A stretch of 64,000 nucleotides of DNA from Pseudomonas sp. JUb42 (lineage in GTDB: Bacteria; Pseudomonadota; Gammaproteobacteria; Pseudomonadales; Pseudomonadaceae). The position numbers and the translations under genes are program-made. Within the stretch, counting starts at the first letter, position 1, and the number at the start of each line of letters is the position of its first letter. The DNA lies in NCBI RefSeq assembly GCF_024807945.1, contig NZ_JANUFD010000002.1, positions 186,001-250,000 on the forward strand, given 5' to 3'. Under the pieces are notes generated by a model. The model was given only the letters and a program-made list of their open reading frames with translations. It had not been told where the DNA came from and did no database searches. Shown here piece after piece: positions 43,166-55,355 of this stretch.

Positions 43166-43197
43166 AACAAGGCCCGCTATTTGCGGGCCTTGTTAGT
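43166..43197. terminator. Bidirectional terminator between the lipoprotein gene and brnQ
   Basis: AACAAGGCCCGC-TATTT-GCGGGCCTTGTT, perfect 12-bp arms at a convergent junction (stop codons at 43137 and 43210). T-rich sequence is short on both sides. Confidence 0.85.
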
Positions 43198-43209
43198 TAA
43201 GCAGGCAGA

Positions 43210-44523
43210 CTAAGCCATTACTTCGCTACGCTTGCCTAACAGCCGGTCACACACAAATGCCACGATCAGGGTAAAGCACGCCGGCACCAGCCACGCCAGG
43301 CCCTGATCACTCAGCGGCAAGTGCGCAACGACTTGCGGCAGATGCTCGCCAAGCCCTGCGCCCTTCAGCGCATCGATTATTCCGAACAGTAACGACACCA
43401 ACATTACCGGCGCGACGATGCGCCCCTGGGAATGCCAGAAATCCTTACAGAAGCTCAAGGCCACCAGAACGATGCACGGCGGGTAGATGGCCGTCAGCAC
43501 CGGGATGGAAAACTGAATCAGCTTGGTCAGACCCAGATTCGAGACCAGTAGCGAGAATGCCGCCAACAGAATCACCAAGGTCTTGTAGGACAGCGGCAGC
43601 ACACGACTGAAGTACTCGGCACAGGCGCAGGTCAGGCCCACTGCCGTGACCAGGCAGGCCAGGGAAATCAGCACCGCGAGAAAACCGCTGCCCAACGAAC
43701 CGAAGGTGTGTTGCACATAGGCGTGCAGCACCGCGGCGCCGTTGCTCGCCCCTGCTGCCACGGCATGACTGCCGGAGCCAAGGCGGAACAGGCTGATATA
43801 GACCAGCGCCAGGCCAAGACCGGCAATCAACCCGGCAATGATCGCGTAACGGGTGATCAGCCGGGGCGACTCGACGCCACGGGAACGGATGGCATTGACG
43901 ATGACAATGCCAAAGACCAGGGCACCCAGAGTATCCATGGTCAGATAGCCATTGATGAAGCCCTGGGAAAAGGGAGCGGCGACGTAGGCAGGCTCTGCCA
44001 CGCCGATCTCGCCCGCTGGCAAGGCAAAGGCGGCAATGCCAAGCACCGCCAGGGCAATGATCTTCAGCGGCGCGAGGAAACGCCCTACCGTGTCCAGCAA
44101 GCGGCCGGGATAGAGGGATATCCAGAACACCAGCAGGAAATACACCGCGCTATAGATGAACAGCGCCAGCGGACTTTCGCCGGTCAGAGGCGCCAGGCCC
44201 ACCTCAAAGGACACCGTCGCCGTACGCGGTGTGGCGAACAGCGGCCCTACTGCCAGATAGCAGACTGCGGCGAGAATGCCACCGGCGACCTTGCCGATGG
44301 GGCTGCTCAGGCTGTCCATGGCGCCACCGACCTTGGCCAGGGCAACCACGGTGATCACCGGCAGACCTACGGCCGTCACCAGAAAGCCCAAGGCTGCCAT
44401 CCATACGTGGGGCCCGGCCTGCAAGCCGACAATGGGAGGGAAGATGATATTGCCAGCCCCGACGAACAGGGCAAACGTCATAAAACCAAGTGCCAGGATG
44501 TCCTGACCTTTCAACACTTTCAT
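43210..44523 (-). CDS. brnQ: Branched-chain amino acid:cation symporter
   Basis: A 437-residue inner-membrane carrier with about 12 helices. [19 protein letters not shown] near the N-terminus, TATVSFEVG and [17 protein letters not shown] are BrnQ/BraB hallmarks. It imports Leu, Ile and Val with Na+ or H+. I start at ATG 44523 ([13 protein letters not shown]); a GTG four codons earlier is possible, and neither has a clear ribosome site. Single gene. Confidence 0.95.
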   Translation of the reverse strand: MKVLKGQDILALGFMTFALFVGAGNIIFPPIVGLQAGPHVWMAALGFLVTAVGLPVITVVALAKVGGAMDSLSSPIGKVAGGILAAVCYLAVGPLFATPRTATVSFEVGLAPLTGESPLALFIYSAVYFLLVFWISLYPGRLLDTVGRFLAPLKIIALAVLGIAAFALPAGEIGVAEPAYVAAPFSQGFINGYLTMDTLGALVFGIVIVNAIRSRGVESPRLITRYAIIAGLIAGLGLALVYISLFRLGSGSHAVAAGASNGAAVLHAYVQHTFGSLGSGFLAVLISLACLVTAVGLTCACAEYFSRVLPLSYKTLVILLAAFSLLVSNLGLTKLIQFSIPVLTAIYPPCIVLVALSFCKDFWHSQGRIVAPVMLVSLLFGIIDALKGAGLGEHLPQVVAHLPLSDQGLAWLVPACFTLIVAFVCDRLLGKRSEVMA

Positions 44524-44824
44524 CGAGAAAACCACACTGCCAAATCGGAATTAGAGAGCGACTTCCCAATGGGTAAGGGAAATACTGCCTGCCCTTTTAG
44601 GACAAGCCCGGCCTGTGCAACGACCCCTTGTGAGGGCCGGTAGGCACAAAATGGCGGCTAGCCTAACCAATTCGGCAATTTATTGCACTAATACAGGGCA
44701 ATATCACCGAAAAGCGCCCGCTTTTGTGGCGAAATACGAGAAAATCCCCTGAAAAAAGGGGACTTTCAAGGATGTTAACGTTGGAGCGAGGCTTGCCCGC
44801 GAATAGGCTGGCACCGCTGACACA
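44524..44824. other. brnQ upstream gap
   Basis: This 301-bp stretch should include the brnQ promoter. It carries a single half REP (GGAGCGAGGCTTGCCCGCGAA at 44783-44803) and a small CCCCTGAAAAAAGGGG hairpin (44747-44762) after the gene at 44825. No coding frame is convincing. Confidence 0.45.
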
Positions 44825-46234
44825 TCATGAATCTGGCTTGCGCGAAACCAGCACATCCCCAACCTGCGGCCACCGCGCTTCGGCCGTTTCTCCATCCGAG
44901 GTCAGGGACAAACCGAGCCTGACACTGCTCTGCCCCTCTTCCCAGACCCAGCCATATAGCGCCTTGACCGACCCGGCAGGCGAACACATGGGCATATTCA
45001 TGCTCGCCGGTCTGCCGCCATTGTGTTCTACGCGCGCCGTGACCATGACTTCTTCCAGCTCATCGTCCGGGGTATCCACTTGGGTAATCACCACCTGCAA
45101 AGGCTCACTGCGCAGTAACTGCCGCAGCGCCACCGGCAGTCTTGCCCGAGAAGGTGTCGGGCGCTCCCGATCGTCGTCCGGAATCCAGTAGGCCAGATCG
45201 ACCTTGCGCAGGGGATAAGCCGGATGCTCCACCGACTCGTTCCAGTCCAGGGCGGTGGCGACATCCTCCAGGTCTTCTGTGCGAATCAGCATGGTCTGCT
45301 CGCCCCCGCTCAGATAAAACATCTGGTCGGCAGCAATTTCTCGATCCACATCGTCGTCCTTGTCCAGCGCGAGGGTCACGAGGGCGTCCCCTTCTGCCGA
45401 CTGATCCAGCCGATAACGGCCCAGGTAAAGGCGTGGCGACTCGGTGCGCATGTCCTTGGGGTGAGTGGTCCAGCACAGCAATCTGCACAGCCCGTCCGCC
45501 CCCAGCATCAGCAGATGGTAGCGACACAGATAGGCGCTGAGGTACAAACCCTGGGGATAGCCCTCGATGCGCGCTGCCAGAGCCTGAATATCGGTGCGCA
45601 GCCCATCAGGCAATGCTTGCAACAGGGTGCCGGGTGACGGGAAATCAAAGGCCGCGCAGGCCTGCATGATCTCGAATTGCTCAAGGAACAGCGTCTGGGC
45701 GTCCTTGCGAGTGAAACGTCTGAGGATGGCGCTCAGCAACTGATCCGGCTCGTACACCTGCCCTGCGGCCAGTACGCCAGCCGTTTGCCGGGCGTGCTCG
45801 TAATCGGCTGACGACACCAGATCGTCGAACCCGTCTTCGTCAGTGAACTGCTCGTTAAAGCACTCCAGCAGATCCCAGCTCAGCTGATCGATAGTCTGAT
45901 CGAAGATATTCAACGCCGAAATGTCTTCGTCTTCATCGCTCAGCTTGCGGTAGTACAACAGCGTGCCAAACGGCGTCATCAGGATTGGAATACGGGGGAC
46001 TTCGTCCTCACCGTGGGACACCCATTGATCCACGACCGCCTGCCATTGCTCCGGAACCAGCAGCCACAACCGGCGCTCGCCATAGTAGCCAAGCCCATGC
46101 TCGCGCCAGAGTTCCAGCAATGGGGCTGGCAATAGCTCGGCATAACGGGCCAGCTGGACGGCTGTCGGGCGCTGATTGTCGGGATGGGGCGGATGGGCGG
46201 TGACGAAGGCTTGCAACTGGATGAGACCGGACAC
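44825..46234 (-). CDS. GAD-like / Tdi1-type immunity-like protein
   Basis: A 469-residue soluble protein with a GTG start at 46234 behind AGGAGG. Residues about 25-115 (YAELLPAPLLELWREHGLGY, LWLLVPEQWQAVVDQW, PFGTLLYY) match the form of GAD-like domains. The next part, to about 210 (VLAAGQVYEPDQLLSAILRR), resembles the DUF1851/Tdi1 domain that often follows, known from immunity to a type VI DNase toxin. The C-terminal 250 residues, acidic and beta-rich, are not recognised. No toxin gene is adjacent, so it would be an orphan; it could equally be a SMI1/KNR4-like housekeeping protein. Confidence 0.6.
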   Translation of the reverse strand: MSGLIQLQAFVTAHPPHPDNQRPTAVQLARYAELLPAPLLELWREHGLGYYGERRLWLLVPEQWQAVVDQWVSHGEDEVPRIPILMTPFGTLLYYRKLSDEDEDISALNIFDQTIDQLSWDLLECFNEQFTDEDGFDDLVSSADYEHARQTAGVLAAGQVYEPDQLLSAILRRFTRKDAQTLFLEQFEIMQACAAFDFPSPGTLLQALPDGLRTDIQALAARIEGYPQGLYLSAYLCRYHLLMLGADGLCRLLCWTTHPKDMRTESPRLYLGRYRLDQSAEGDALVTLALDKDDDVDREIAADQMFYLSGGEQTMLIRTEDLEDVATALDWNESVEHPAYPLRKVDLAYWIPDDDRERPTPSRARLPVALRQLLRSEPLQVVITQVDTPDDELEEVMVTARVEHNGGRPASMNMPMCSPAGSVKALYGWVWEEGQSSVRLGLSLTSDGETAEARWPQVGDVLVSRKPDS

Positions 46235-46291
46235 GGGTTCCTCCTGATGGGCGAGGTATCTGTGTCACGTATTAGCATGAACGCTAAACCT

Positions 46292-46357
46292 GTGGGAGCG
46301 AATTCACTCCCACATATTCGCTCTGACTGAGTTGGTTTCCACAGAATTCGCTCCTAC
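46292..46357. repeat. Degenerate REP-like remnants
   Basis: GTGGGAGCGAATTCACTCCCAC (46292-46313) looks like a REP pair collapsed to its tips. A half copy GAATTCGCTCCTAC follows at 46344-46357. Confidence 0.65.
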
Positions 46358-46386
46358 CCGGAGAATTGCATAGGCCCAGAATGCAC

Positions 46387-46410
46387 AAAGGCCACCCGAA
46401 GGTGGCCTTT
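46387..46410 (-). terminator. Terminator after sucD
   Basis: AAAGGCCACC-CGAA-GGTGGCCTTT: perfect 10-bp arms with a stable tetraloop (TTCG on the minus strand), 28 nt past the sucD stop. It ends the sdh-suc cluster. Confidence 0.85.
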
Positions 46411-46437
46411 GCTGGTTGCGAGTCAGTCAGCCGAAGC

Positions 46438-47319
46438 TTACTTGACAGCCCAACCGGTCAGCTCAGCCAGGGCTTTGCCGATATCTGCCAGGGAACGCAC
46501 GGTTTTCACGCCAGCGTCTTGCAGAGCAGCGAATTTCTCGTCTGCAGTGCCTTTGCCGCCGGAAATGATTGCGCCCGCATGGCCCATGCGCTTGCCCGCA
46601 GGGGCAGTCACACCAGCGATGTAGGAAACGACTGGCTTGGTCACGTTTGCCTTGATGTAGGCAGCCGCTTCTTCTTCAGCCGAACCGCCGATCTCGCCGA
46701 TCATGACGATCGCTTCGGTCTTCGGGTCTTCCTGGAACAGTTTCAGGATGTCGATGAAGCTCGAGCCCGGGATCGGGTCACCGCCGATGCCGACGCAAGT
46801 CGACTGACCGAAACCGGCGTCAGTGGTCTGCTTGACAGCTTCGTAGGTCAGGGTGCCGGAACGCGACACGATACCGACCTTGCCTGGCAAGTGAATGTGA
46901 CCTGGCATGATGCCGATCTTGCACTCGCCCGGAGTGATGACGCCTGGGCAGTTAGGGCCGATCAGGGTAACACCCAGCTCGTCGCACTTGACCTTGGCAT
47001 CCAGCATATCGAGGGTAGGGATACCTTCGGTGATGCAGACGATCAGTTTGATACCGCCGAAGGCAGCTTCCAGGATCGAATCTTTGCAGAAAGGAGCCGG
47101 AACGTAGATCACGCTGGCGGTAGCGCCAGTTTGCTCTACTGCTTCACGAACGGTGTTGAACACAGGCAGGTTCAGGTGAGTGGTGCCACCCTTGCCTGGA
47201 GTCACGCCGCCAACCATTTTGGTGCCGTAGGCAATGGCTTGTTCGGAGTGGAAAGTACCCTGCGAACCGGTGAAGCCCTGGCAGATAACTTTGGTGTCTT
47301 TATTGATCAGGACGCTCAT
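46438..47319 (-). CDS. sucD: Succinyl-CoA synthetase, alpha subunit
   Basis: A 293-residue subunit. The CoA/nucleotide-binding start [31 protein letters not shown] and the active-site phosphohistidine block [14 protein letters not shown] are present. With SucC it converts succinyl-CoA to succinate with nucleotide triphosphate formation. Its ATG shares one base with the sucC stop (TAATG), giving tight coupling of the two subunits. Last gene of the TCA cluster. Confidence 0.98.
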   Translation of the reverse strand: MSVLINKDTKVICQGFTGSQGTFHSEQAIAYGTKMVGGVTPGKGGTTHLNLPVFNTVREAVEQTGATASVIYVPAPFCKDSILEAAFGGIKLIVCITEGIPTLDMLDAKVKCDELGVTLIGPNCPGVITPGECKIGIMPGHIHLPGKVGIVSRSGTLTYEAVKQTTDAGFGQSTCVGIGGDPIPGSSFIDILKLFQEDPKTEAIVMIGEIGGSAEEEAAAYIKANVTKPVVSYIAGVTAPAGKRMGHAGAIISGGKGTADEKFAALQDAGVKTVRSLADIGKALAELTGWAVK

Positions 47320-48485
47320 TATTTGCCCTCCGCAGCTTTAACGACTTGTTGAGCAGCGTCGGTCAGGCTGGTAGCAGCGATGATGTTCAAGCCGCTTTCT
47401 GCCAGTACTTTAGCGCCCAGTTCAGCGTTGTTGCCTTCAAGGCGAACAACAACCGGGATTTTCACGCCGACTTCTTTCACTGCACCGATGATGCCTTCGG
47501 CAATCATGTCGCAACGAACGATGCCGCCGAAGATGTTGACCAGTACTGCAGCGACGTTGGTGTCGGACAGGATGATCTTGAAGGCTTCGGTCACGCGCTC
47601 TTTGGTAGCACCACCACCTACGTCGAGGAAGTTGGCTGGCTTGCCGCCGTGCAGGTTGACGATGTCCATGGTACCCATGGCCAGGCCAGCACCGTTGACC
47701 ATGCAGCCGATGTTACCTTCCAGGGCTACGTAGTTCAGTTCGAACTTGGCAGCGTGCGCTTCGCGCGGATCGTCCTGCGACGGATCGTGGAAAGTCTTCA
47801 GCTTAGGCTGACGGTACATGGCGTTGGCGTCGATGTTGATCTTGGCGTCGAGGCAATGCAGATCGCCGTCAGCCTTGATCACCAGCGGGTTCACTTCCAG
47901 CAGGGCCAGATCGTGATCCTGGAACAGTTTGGCCAGACCAACGAAGATCTTGGCGAACTGGGCAACTTGCTTGCCTTCCAGACCCAGTTGGAACGCCAGG
48001 TCGCGACCCTGGAATGGCTGAGCGCCAACCAGTGGATCGATAGTGGCCTTGAGAATCTTCTCAGGAGTGTCGTGAGCGATCTTCTCGATGTCCACACCAC
48101 CTTCGGTGGAAGCCATGAACACGATACGACGGCTGGAACGATCCACAACAGCGCCCAGATACAGCTCTTTGGCGATGTCGGTGCAGGATTCAACCAGGAT
48201 CTTGGTGACTGGCTGACCATTGGCGTCAGTCTGGTAAGTGACCAGACGCTTGCCCAGCCACTGCGAAGCGAACGCTGCTGCGTCTTCTTTGCTGCGAACC
48301 AGCTTCACGCCGCCCGCTTTACCGCGGCCACCAGCGTGAACCTGGGCTTTGACAACCCACTCGCTGCCGCCGATTTTGTCGCAAGCTTCTGCTGCTGCTT
48401 CCGGGGTGTCGACTGCGTAGCCTTTGGAAACTGGCAGGCCGTATTCAGCAAACAGCTGCTTACCCTGATACTCGTGGAGATTCAT
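47319..48485 (-). CDS. sucC: Succinyl-CoA synthetase, beta subunit
   Basis: A 388-residue ATP-grasp subunit starting [16 protein letters not shown] at ATG 48485. [15 protein letters not shown] binds nucleotide, and [16 protein letters not shown] and [10 protein letters not shown] lie in the C-terminal half. It pairs with SucD. About 190 nt separate it from lpdG, an interval with several inverted repeats that may reduce or process the mRNA. Confidence 0.98.
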   Translation of the reverse strand: MNLHEYQGKQLFAEYGLPVSKGYAVDTPEAAAEACDKIGGSEWVVKAQVHAGGRGKAGGVKLVRSKEDAAAFASQWLGKRLVTYQTDANGQPVTKILVESCTDIAKELYLGAVVDRSSRRIVFMASTEGGVDIEKIAHDTPEKILKATIDPLVGAQPFQGRDLAFQLGLEGKQVAQFAKIFVGLAKLFQDHDLALLEVNPLVIKADGDLHCLDAKINIDANAMYRQPKLKTFHDPSQDDPREAHAAKFELNYVALEGNIGCMVNGAGLAMGTMDIVNLHGGKPANFLDVGGGATKERVTEAFKIILSDTNVAAVLVNIFGGIVRCDMIAEGIIGAVKEVGVKIPVVVRLEGNNAELGAKVLAESGLNIIAATSLTDAAQQVVKAAEGK

Positions 48486-48676
48486 GCTTATTACCGTCTT
48501 CGTTAGGTACTGCGCATTCGGTGCTGCACATCGTGGGTGCCGCACCACCTGTGACCGCTTGTCCCGATGATTGCAGGAAGATTCCTGCAGTCACCGGGAG
48601 GTCGAGTCCAACGGACCTTCCGCGGTGAGTCTTGCTCGCAAGGCTCACGACGGGCAGTCCGTCGTGGTTTTCTTTC
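48486..48676 (-). promoter_or_regulatory. Hairpin-rich lpdG-sucC spacer
   Basis: The spacer includes the near-perfect palindrome TGCAGGAA-GA-TTCCTGCA (48572-48589) and a second imperfect inverted repeat around 48620-48665. It may set relative mRNA levels of sucCD by processing, partial termination or stabilisation. Confidence 0.4.
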
Positions 48677-50285
<1,609 letters not shown>

Positions 50286-51521
50286 TCAGATATCCAGCAA
50301 CAGACGAGCCGGATCTTCCAGCAGGTTCTTGATGGTAACCAGGAAGGTCACGGCTTCTTTGCCATCGATCAGACGGTGATCGTAGGACAGAGCCAGATAC
50401 ATCATCGGACGGATAACAACCTGACCGTTGATCGCCATAGGACGCTGCAGAATGTTGTGCATGCCCAGGATGGCCGCTTGAGGCGGGTTGACGATCGGAG
50501 TCGACATCATCGAGCCGAAAGTACCACCGTTGGTGATGGTGAAGGTACCGCCAGTCATCTCGTCGATGGACAGTTTGCCGTCACGGGCTTTCTTGCCGTA
50601 GGCAGCGATGCCGCCTTCGATTTCAGCCAGGCTCATCTGCTCAGCGTTGCGCAGGACCGGAACCACCAGGCCACGGTCGCTGGAAACCGCAACGCCAACG
50701 TCAGCGTAGCCGTGGTAGACGATGTCGGCACCGTCGATCGAGGCGTTGACTGCCGGGAAGCGTTTCAGCGCTTCGGTTGCAGCCTTGACGAAGAACGACA
50801 TGAAGCCCAGGCGTACGCCGTTGTGGGACTTCTCGAACAGATCCTTGTACTTCGAACGCAGGGCCATGACTTCGGTCATGTCGACTTCGTTGAAAGTGGT
50901 CAGCATCGCCATGTTCGACTGAGCTTCAACCAGGCGCTTGGCCACGGTGGCACGAACGCGGGTCATCGGTACGCGCTTCTCGGTGCGGTCGCCAGCGGCA
51001 AACACAGGAGCAGCAGCGCCGGCAGCGGCAGGCTTGGCGGCAGGCGCAGCAGCTGGTGCGGATTTCTTCGCTTCAACGGCAGCGACCACGTCTTCCTTGG
51101 TCACGCGGCCATCTTTACCCGTGCCCTTGACGCTGGCCAGGTTAATGCCGTTTTCTTCAGCCAGCTTGCGGGCAGCAGGCGCGGCAACTGCGTCGTCGTC
51201 AGCGGCAGCAGGTGCGGCAGCAGCTTGCGCCGGTGCAGCAGCTGGAGCAGCAGCAGCGGCGGCAGGAGCAGCCGATGCGGTGCCGCCAGCGTCCAGGGTA
51301 GCGATCAGTTCGTTGGACAGGACGGTCTCGCCCTCGCCTTTCACGATCGATGCCAGTACGCCGTCAGCTTCGGCCAGTACTTCCAGAACAACCTTGTCGG
51401 TCTCGATGTCGACCAGCAGTTCATCACGCTTGACCGCCTCGCCCGGCTTTTTGTGCCAGGTGGAAATGGTGCCGTCGGCAACGGATTCCGGGAAAGAGGG
51501 GGCTTTGATCTCGATAGCCAT
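50286..51521 (-). CDS. sucB: 2-oxoglutarate dehydrogenase E2 (dihydrolipoyl succinyltransferase)
   Basis: A 411-residue E2. The lipoyl domain carries Lys43 in [11 protein letters not shown]. An Ala/Pro-rich linker (about 80-115) and the E3-binding domain ([20 protein letters not shown]) follow. The catalytic domain ends with [16 protein letters not shown] (active His). It transfers succinyl groups to CoA. Start ATG 51521 with AAGGAA upstream, 41 nt after sucA. Confidence 0.98.
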   Translation of the reverse strand: MAIEIKAPSFPESVADGTISTWHKKPGEAVKRDELLVDIETDKVVLEVLAEADGVLASIVKGEGETVLSNELIATLDAGGTASAAPAAAAAAPAAAPAQAAAAPAAADDDAVAAPAARKLAEENGINLASVKGTGKDGRVTKEDVVAAVEAKKSAPAAAPAAKPAAAGAAAPVFAAGDRTEKRVPMTRVRATVAKRLVEAQSNMAMLTTFNEVDMTEVMALRSKYKDLFEKSHNGVRLGFMSFFVKAATEALKRFPAVNASIDGADIVYHGYADVGVAVSSDRGLVVPVLRNAEQMSLAEIEGGIAAYGKKARDGKLSIDEMTGGTFTITNGGTFGSMMSTPIVNPPQAAILGMHNILQRPMAINGQVVIRPMMYLALSYDHRLIDGKEAVTFLVTIKNLLEDPARLLLDI

Positions 51522-51562
51522 TATCTGTAATTCCTTAATTCGGTTTCTAATGCGCGAAGGCG

Positions 51563-54394
51563 TTAAACAGTGAAGGCATCTTGCAGCAGTTTTTCCTGCT
51601 GCTCGGCGTGCATCGATGCATAACCACAAGCGGGTGCTGCAGAAGCATCACGACCGGCGTACTCGAGAACGAGGTTGCGGTTGTGGTTGCCGATGCTGCG
51701 ACGCAGGTGATGCTGACTGCTGTACCAGGCGCCCTGGTTCATCGGCTCTTCCTGGCACCAGACCACATTGGTCAGGTTGCCGTACGGAGCGATGGCTTCC
51801 ATCAGGTCGTCTTCCGGGAACGGATACAGCTGCTCGATACGCACGATGGCGATATCTTCGCGGCCTTCGGCACGACGTTTTTCCAGCAGGTCGTAGTAAA
51901 CCTTGCCACTGCACAGAACCAGGCGAGTCACCTTGGCGGCATCGAGGGTATCGATTTCCGGGATGACGGTCTGGAACGAACCGTGAGCCAGATCTTCCAG
52001 GGTCGAGATTGCCAGTTTGTGACGCAGCAACGACTTCGGAGTCAGGACAACCAGCGGCTTGCGCAGCGGACGAATCACCTGGCGACGCAGCAGATGGTAG
52101 ATCTGCGCCGGCGTGGTCGGCACGCATACCTGAATGTTGTGCTCGGCACACAGTTGCAGGTAACGCTCCAGACGTGCGGAGGAGTGCTCCGGACCCTGGC
52201 CTTCATAACCGTGCGGCAACAGCATGGTCAGACCGCACAGACGGCCCCACTTGTGCTCGCCACTGGTGATGAACTGGTCGATCACGACCTGGGCGCCGTT
52301 GGCGAAGTCGCCGAACTGGGCTTCCCAGATGACCAGCGCGTTTGGCGAGGTCGTCGAGTAGCCGTATTCGAAGGCCAGTACCGCTTCTTCCGAAAGGAAG
52401 GAGTCGTACAGGTCGAAACGTGGCTGACCGGCATACAGGTTCTGCAGAGGGATATAAGTGCTTGCATCCTTCTGGTTGTGCAGAACGGCGTGACGGTGCG
52501 AGAACGTACCACGGCCAATGTCCTGGCCAGTCATACGGATCGGATGGCCTTCAAAGGCCAGCGTCGCGTATGCCATGGTTTCGGCATAGCCCCAGTTGAT
52601 CGGCAGGCCACCGGCTTGCATCTTCTGGCGGTCTTCGTAGATCTTCTGCACCTGGCGCTGAACCACGAAGCCTTCCGGCAGTTCCATCAGCTTGGCCGAC
52701 AGTTCCTGGAGGGTCTTGAGGTCGAAGCTGGTGTCGTGACGCGCGGTCCAGGCATGGCCCAGGTATGGACGCCAGTCGACGAACAGTTCCTTGTTGGGCT
52801 CTTTGACCAGGCTCTTCACAACGTGCATGCCGTTGTCGAGGGCGTTGCGGTACTCGTCGACCTGAGCCTGAGCGGCATCGGCAGTCAGAGCGCCGGAGTT
52901 CACCAGTGCCTCGGCATACAGCTCACGGGTAGTGCGCTGCTTGGTGATCTGCTGGTACATCAACGGCTGGGTGCCGCTTGGTTCGTCAGCTTCGTTGTGG
53001 CCGCGACGACGGTAGCAGACCAGATCGATTACCACGTCACGCTTGAACTGCATGCGGTAGTCGATGGCCAGCTGGGTCACGAACACAACGGCTTCAGGGT
53101 CATCGCCATTCACATGGAGAATCGGTGCCTGGATCATCTTGGCAACGTCGGTGGCGTACTCGGTAGAGCGCGCGTCCAGTGGGTTGCTGATGGTGAAGCC
53201 GACCTGGTTGTTGATGACGATGTGCACGGTACCGCCGGTCTTGAAGCCGCGGGTCTGGGACATCTGGAAGGTTTCCAGAACCACACCCTGGCCTGCGAAG
53301 GCAGCATCACCGTGCAGGGAGATCGGCAGAACCTTGTCGCCAACGGAGTCGTTGCGACGATCCTGGCGGGCACGTACCGAACCTTCGACCACCGGAGAAA
53401 CGATCTCCAGGTGAGACGGGTTGAACGCCATGGCCAGGTGGACTTCGCCGCCTGCGGTCATGACGTTGGACGAGAAGCCCTGGTGGTATTTGACGTCACC
53501 GGAACCCAGCTCGACCTTCTTCTTGCCTTCGAACTCGTCGAACAGCTCGCGCGGGTTCTTGCCGAAGGTGTTGACCAGAACGTTCAGACGGCCACGGTGG
53601 GCCATGCCGATGACGACTTCCTTGGTGCCGTAGGAACCGGAACGCTGGATCAGCTCGTCGAGCATCGGGATCAGGCTTTCGCCACCTTCCAGACCGAAAC
53701 GCTTGGTGCCCGGGTACTTGGTGCCCAGGTATTTTTCCAGGCCTTCGGCAGCGGTGACACGCTCCAGCAGGTGAGCCTGGATGTCGGCGGAGAAAGCAGG
53801 ACGCCCACGCACGCTTTCGAGGCGCTGCATGAACCAGTTGCGCTGCTCGGAATCGACGATGTGGGTGAACTCGGCGCCGATGGTGCGGCAATATGTCTGC
53901 TGCAACGCTTCGAGAATTTCGCGTAGGCTGGTCTCTTCTTTGCCGATGAACAAGTCACCTGCGCGGAAAGTCGTGTCCAGGTCGGCGTTGGTCAAACCGT
54001 AGTGGTTGATCGACAGGTCGGCGGGAACAGGACGCTGCCACAGACCCAACGGGTCGAGCTTGGCGCCTTGATGGCCGCGCATACGGTAAGCCTGGATCAA
54101 ACGCAGGACTTCGACCTGCTTCTTCTCGTGTTCGCTGCTCACGCTCCCGGCCGATACCGGTTGAGCGCGGCGCTGGTTTTTCGCCAGCAACACGAAATGA
54201 TCGCGAATCGTCGAGTGCGATACATCGGTGGCAGAACTGCCGTCAGCTGGCAGCTTCTGAAAGTAGGTGCGCCACTCTTCTGGCACAGCGTTAGGGTCGT
54301 GCAGGTAGAGCTCGTAGAGCTCTTCCACATAGGCAGCGTTACCACCGGAAAGGTGGGCACTGTTCCACATGCGCTGCATCACGCTTTCTTGCAT
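51563..54394 (-). CDS. sucA: 2-oxoglutarate dehydrogenase E1
   Basis: A 943-residue thiamine-diphosphate enzyme. It starts [20 protein letters not shown], with GAGGGTG upstream. [25 protein letters not shown] and [16 protein letters not shown] ([10 protein letters not shown]) blocks form the ThDP and substrate sites. It decarboxylates 2-oxoglutarate and passes succinyl to SucB. A 245-nt gap with a hairpin separates it from sdhB, so it may have its own promoter as well as readthrough from sdh. Confidence 0.98.
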   Translation of the reverse strand: MQESVMQRMWNSAHLSGGNAAYVEELYELYLHDPNAVPEEWRTYFQKLPADGSSATDVSHSTIRDHFVLLAKNQRRAQPVSAGSVSSEHEKKQVEVLRLIQAYRMRGHQGAKLDPLGLWQRPVPADLSINHYGLTNADLDTTFRAGDLFIGKEETSLREILEALQQTYCRTIGAEFTHIVDSEQRNWFMQRLESVRGRPAFSADIQAHLLERVTAAEGLEKYLGTKYPGTKRFGLEGGESLIPMLDELIQRSGSYGTKEVVIGMAHRGRLNVLVNTFGKNPRELFDEFEGKKKVELGSGDVKYHQGFSSNVMTAGGEVHLAMAFNPSHLEIVSPVVEGSVRARQDRRNDSVGDKVLPISLHGDAAFAGQGVVLETFQMSQTRGFKTGGTVHIVINNQVGFTISNPLDARSTEYATDVAKMIQAPILHVNGDDPEAVVFVTQLAIDYRMQFKRDVVIDLVCYRRRGHNEADEPSGTQPLMYQQITKQRTTRELYAEALVNSGALTADAAQAQVDEYRNALDNGMHVVKSLVKEPNKELFVDWRPYLGHAWTARHDTSFDLKTLQELSAKLMELPEGFVVQRQVQKIYEDRQKMQAGGLPINWGYAETMAYATLAFEGHPIRMTGQDIGRGTFSHRHAVLHNQKDASTYIPLQNLYAGQPRFDLYDSFLSEEAVLAFEYGYSTTSPNALVIWEAQFGDFANGAQVVIDQFITSGEHKWGRLCGLTMLLPHGYEGQGPEHSSARLERYLQLCAEHNIQVCVPTTPAQIYHLLRRQVIRPLRKPLVVLTPKSLLRHKLAISTLEDLAHGSFQTVIPEIDTLDAAKVTRLVLCSGKVYYDLLEKRRAEGREDIAIVRIEQLYPFPEDDLMEAIAPYGNLTNVVWCQEEPMNQGAWYSSQHHLRRSIGNHNRNLVLEYAGRDASAAPACGYASMHAEQQEKLLQDAFTV

Positions 54395-54565
54395 GCTTGG
54401 TCACCCTCGGTTAGGGGACACCACCGGCGAAAACGCCCCACAGCCTCGAAAAATCAAGCTGAAAGGAATCACGCAGATAGTCCGGGTACCAGCCCGGATG
54501 CCCCTGCTGGTCTCAATTACGTCAAATAAGAGCCGCAGCTTTGTGAGCTACTGCTCAAGTTAATA

Positions 54566-54595
54566 CTGTGGCGCCGGCTCGAGCCTGCGCCACAG
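54566..54595 (-). terminator. Hairpin between sdhB and sucA
   Basis: CTGTGGCGC / GCGCCACAG, perfect 9-bp arms with a 12-nt loop that can itself pair, 45 nt past the sdhB stop. There is no T-run, so it is more likely an attenuator or stability element than a full terminator. Confidence 0.5.
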
Positions 54596-54639
54596 GAGTT
54601 ACAGGTACAGCGGTTTACGGTGCAACAGTTGAATCTGAA

Positions 54640-55344
54640 TCAGACGCCACTTTGCAGGAGCATGTTGCGGATATGGCCGATTGCCTTGGTAGGGTTCAGA
54701 CCCTTGGGGCAAACGTTCACGCAGTTCATGATCCCGCGGCAACGGAATACGCTGAACGGATCGTCCAGGGAAGCCAGACGCTCGGCGGTCTTGTTGTCAC
54801 GGCTGTCAGCCAGGAAACGGTAGGCTTGCAGCAGTGCAGCTGGACCGAGGAACTTGTCCGGGTTCCACCAGAAGGACGGGCACGAAGTCGAGCAGCAGGC
54901 GCACAGAATGCACTCGTACAGACCATCGAGCTTTTCGCGCTCTTCCGGAGTTTGCAGACGCTCGATGGCCGGAGCCGGAGTGTCGTTCAGCAAATATGGC
55001 TTCACCTTCTCGTATTGCTTGTAGAAGATGCTCATATCGACGACCAGGTCACGAATAACTGGCAAACCAGGCAGCGGACGCACGACCAGCTTGTTGTTCT
55101 TGACCACGGCGGACAGCGGCGTGATGCATGCCAGGCCGTTTTTGCCGTTGATGTTCATGCCATCGGAACCGCACACGCCTTCACGGCACGAGCGACGATA
55201 GGAGAAACCTTCGTCCTGTTCCTTGATCAGGGCCAGCACGTCCAGAACCATCAGATCCTTGCCACCGGTATCAACGTCGAACACCTGGGTTTTAGGCGCC
55301 GAGTCGCTGTCGGGGTTGTAACGATAAACTTCGACTTTCAACAT
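54640..55344 (-). CDS. sdhB: Succinate dehydrogenase iron-sulfur subunit
   Basis: A 234-residue subunit, the usual length, from ATG 55344 (MLKVEVYRYNPD) with AAGGGTGG upstream. The [2Fe-2S] Cys are in SCREGVCGSDG, and the [4Fe-4S] and [3Fe-4S] sites in CILCACCSTSCP and CVNVCPKGLNP. It carries electrons from SdhA to ubiquinone at the inner membrane. It starts 11 nt after sdhA. Confidence 0.98.
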   Translation of the reverse strand: MLKVEVYRYNPDSDSAPKTQVFDVDTGGKDLMVLDVLALIKEQDEGFSYRRSCREGVCGSDGMNINGKNGLACITPLSAVVKNNKLVVRPLPGLPVIRDLVVDMSIFYKQYEKVKPYLLNDTPAPAIERLQTPEEREKLDGLYECILCACCSTSCPSFWWNPDKFLGPAALLQAYRFLADSRDNKTAERLASLDDPFSVFRCRGIMNCVNVCPKGLNPTKAIGHIRNMLLQSGV

Positions 55345-55355
55345 AGCAGCCACCC

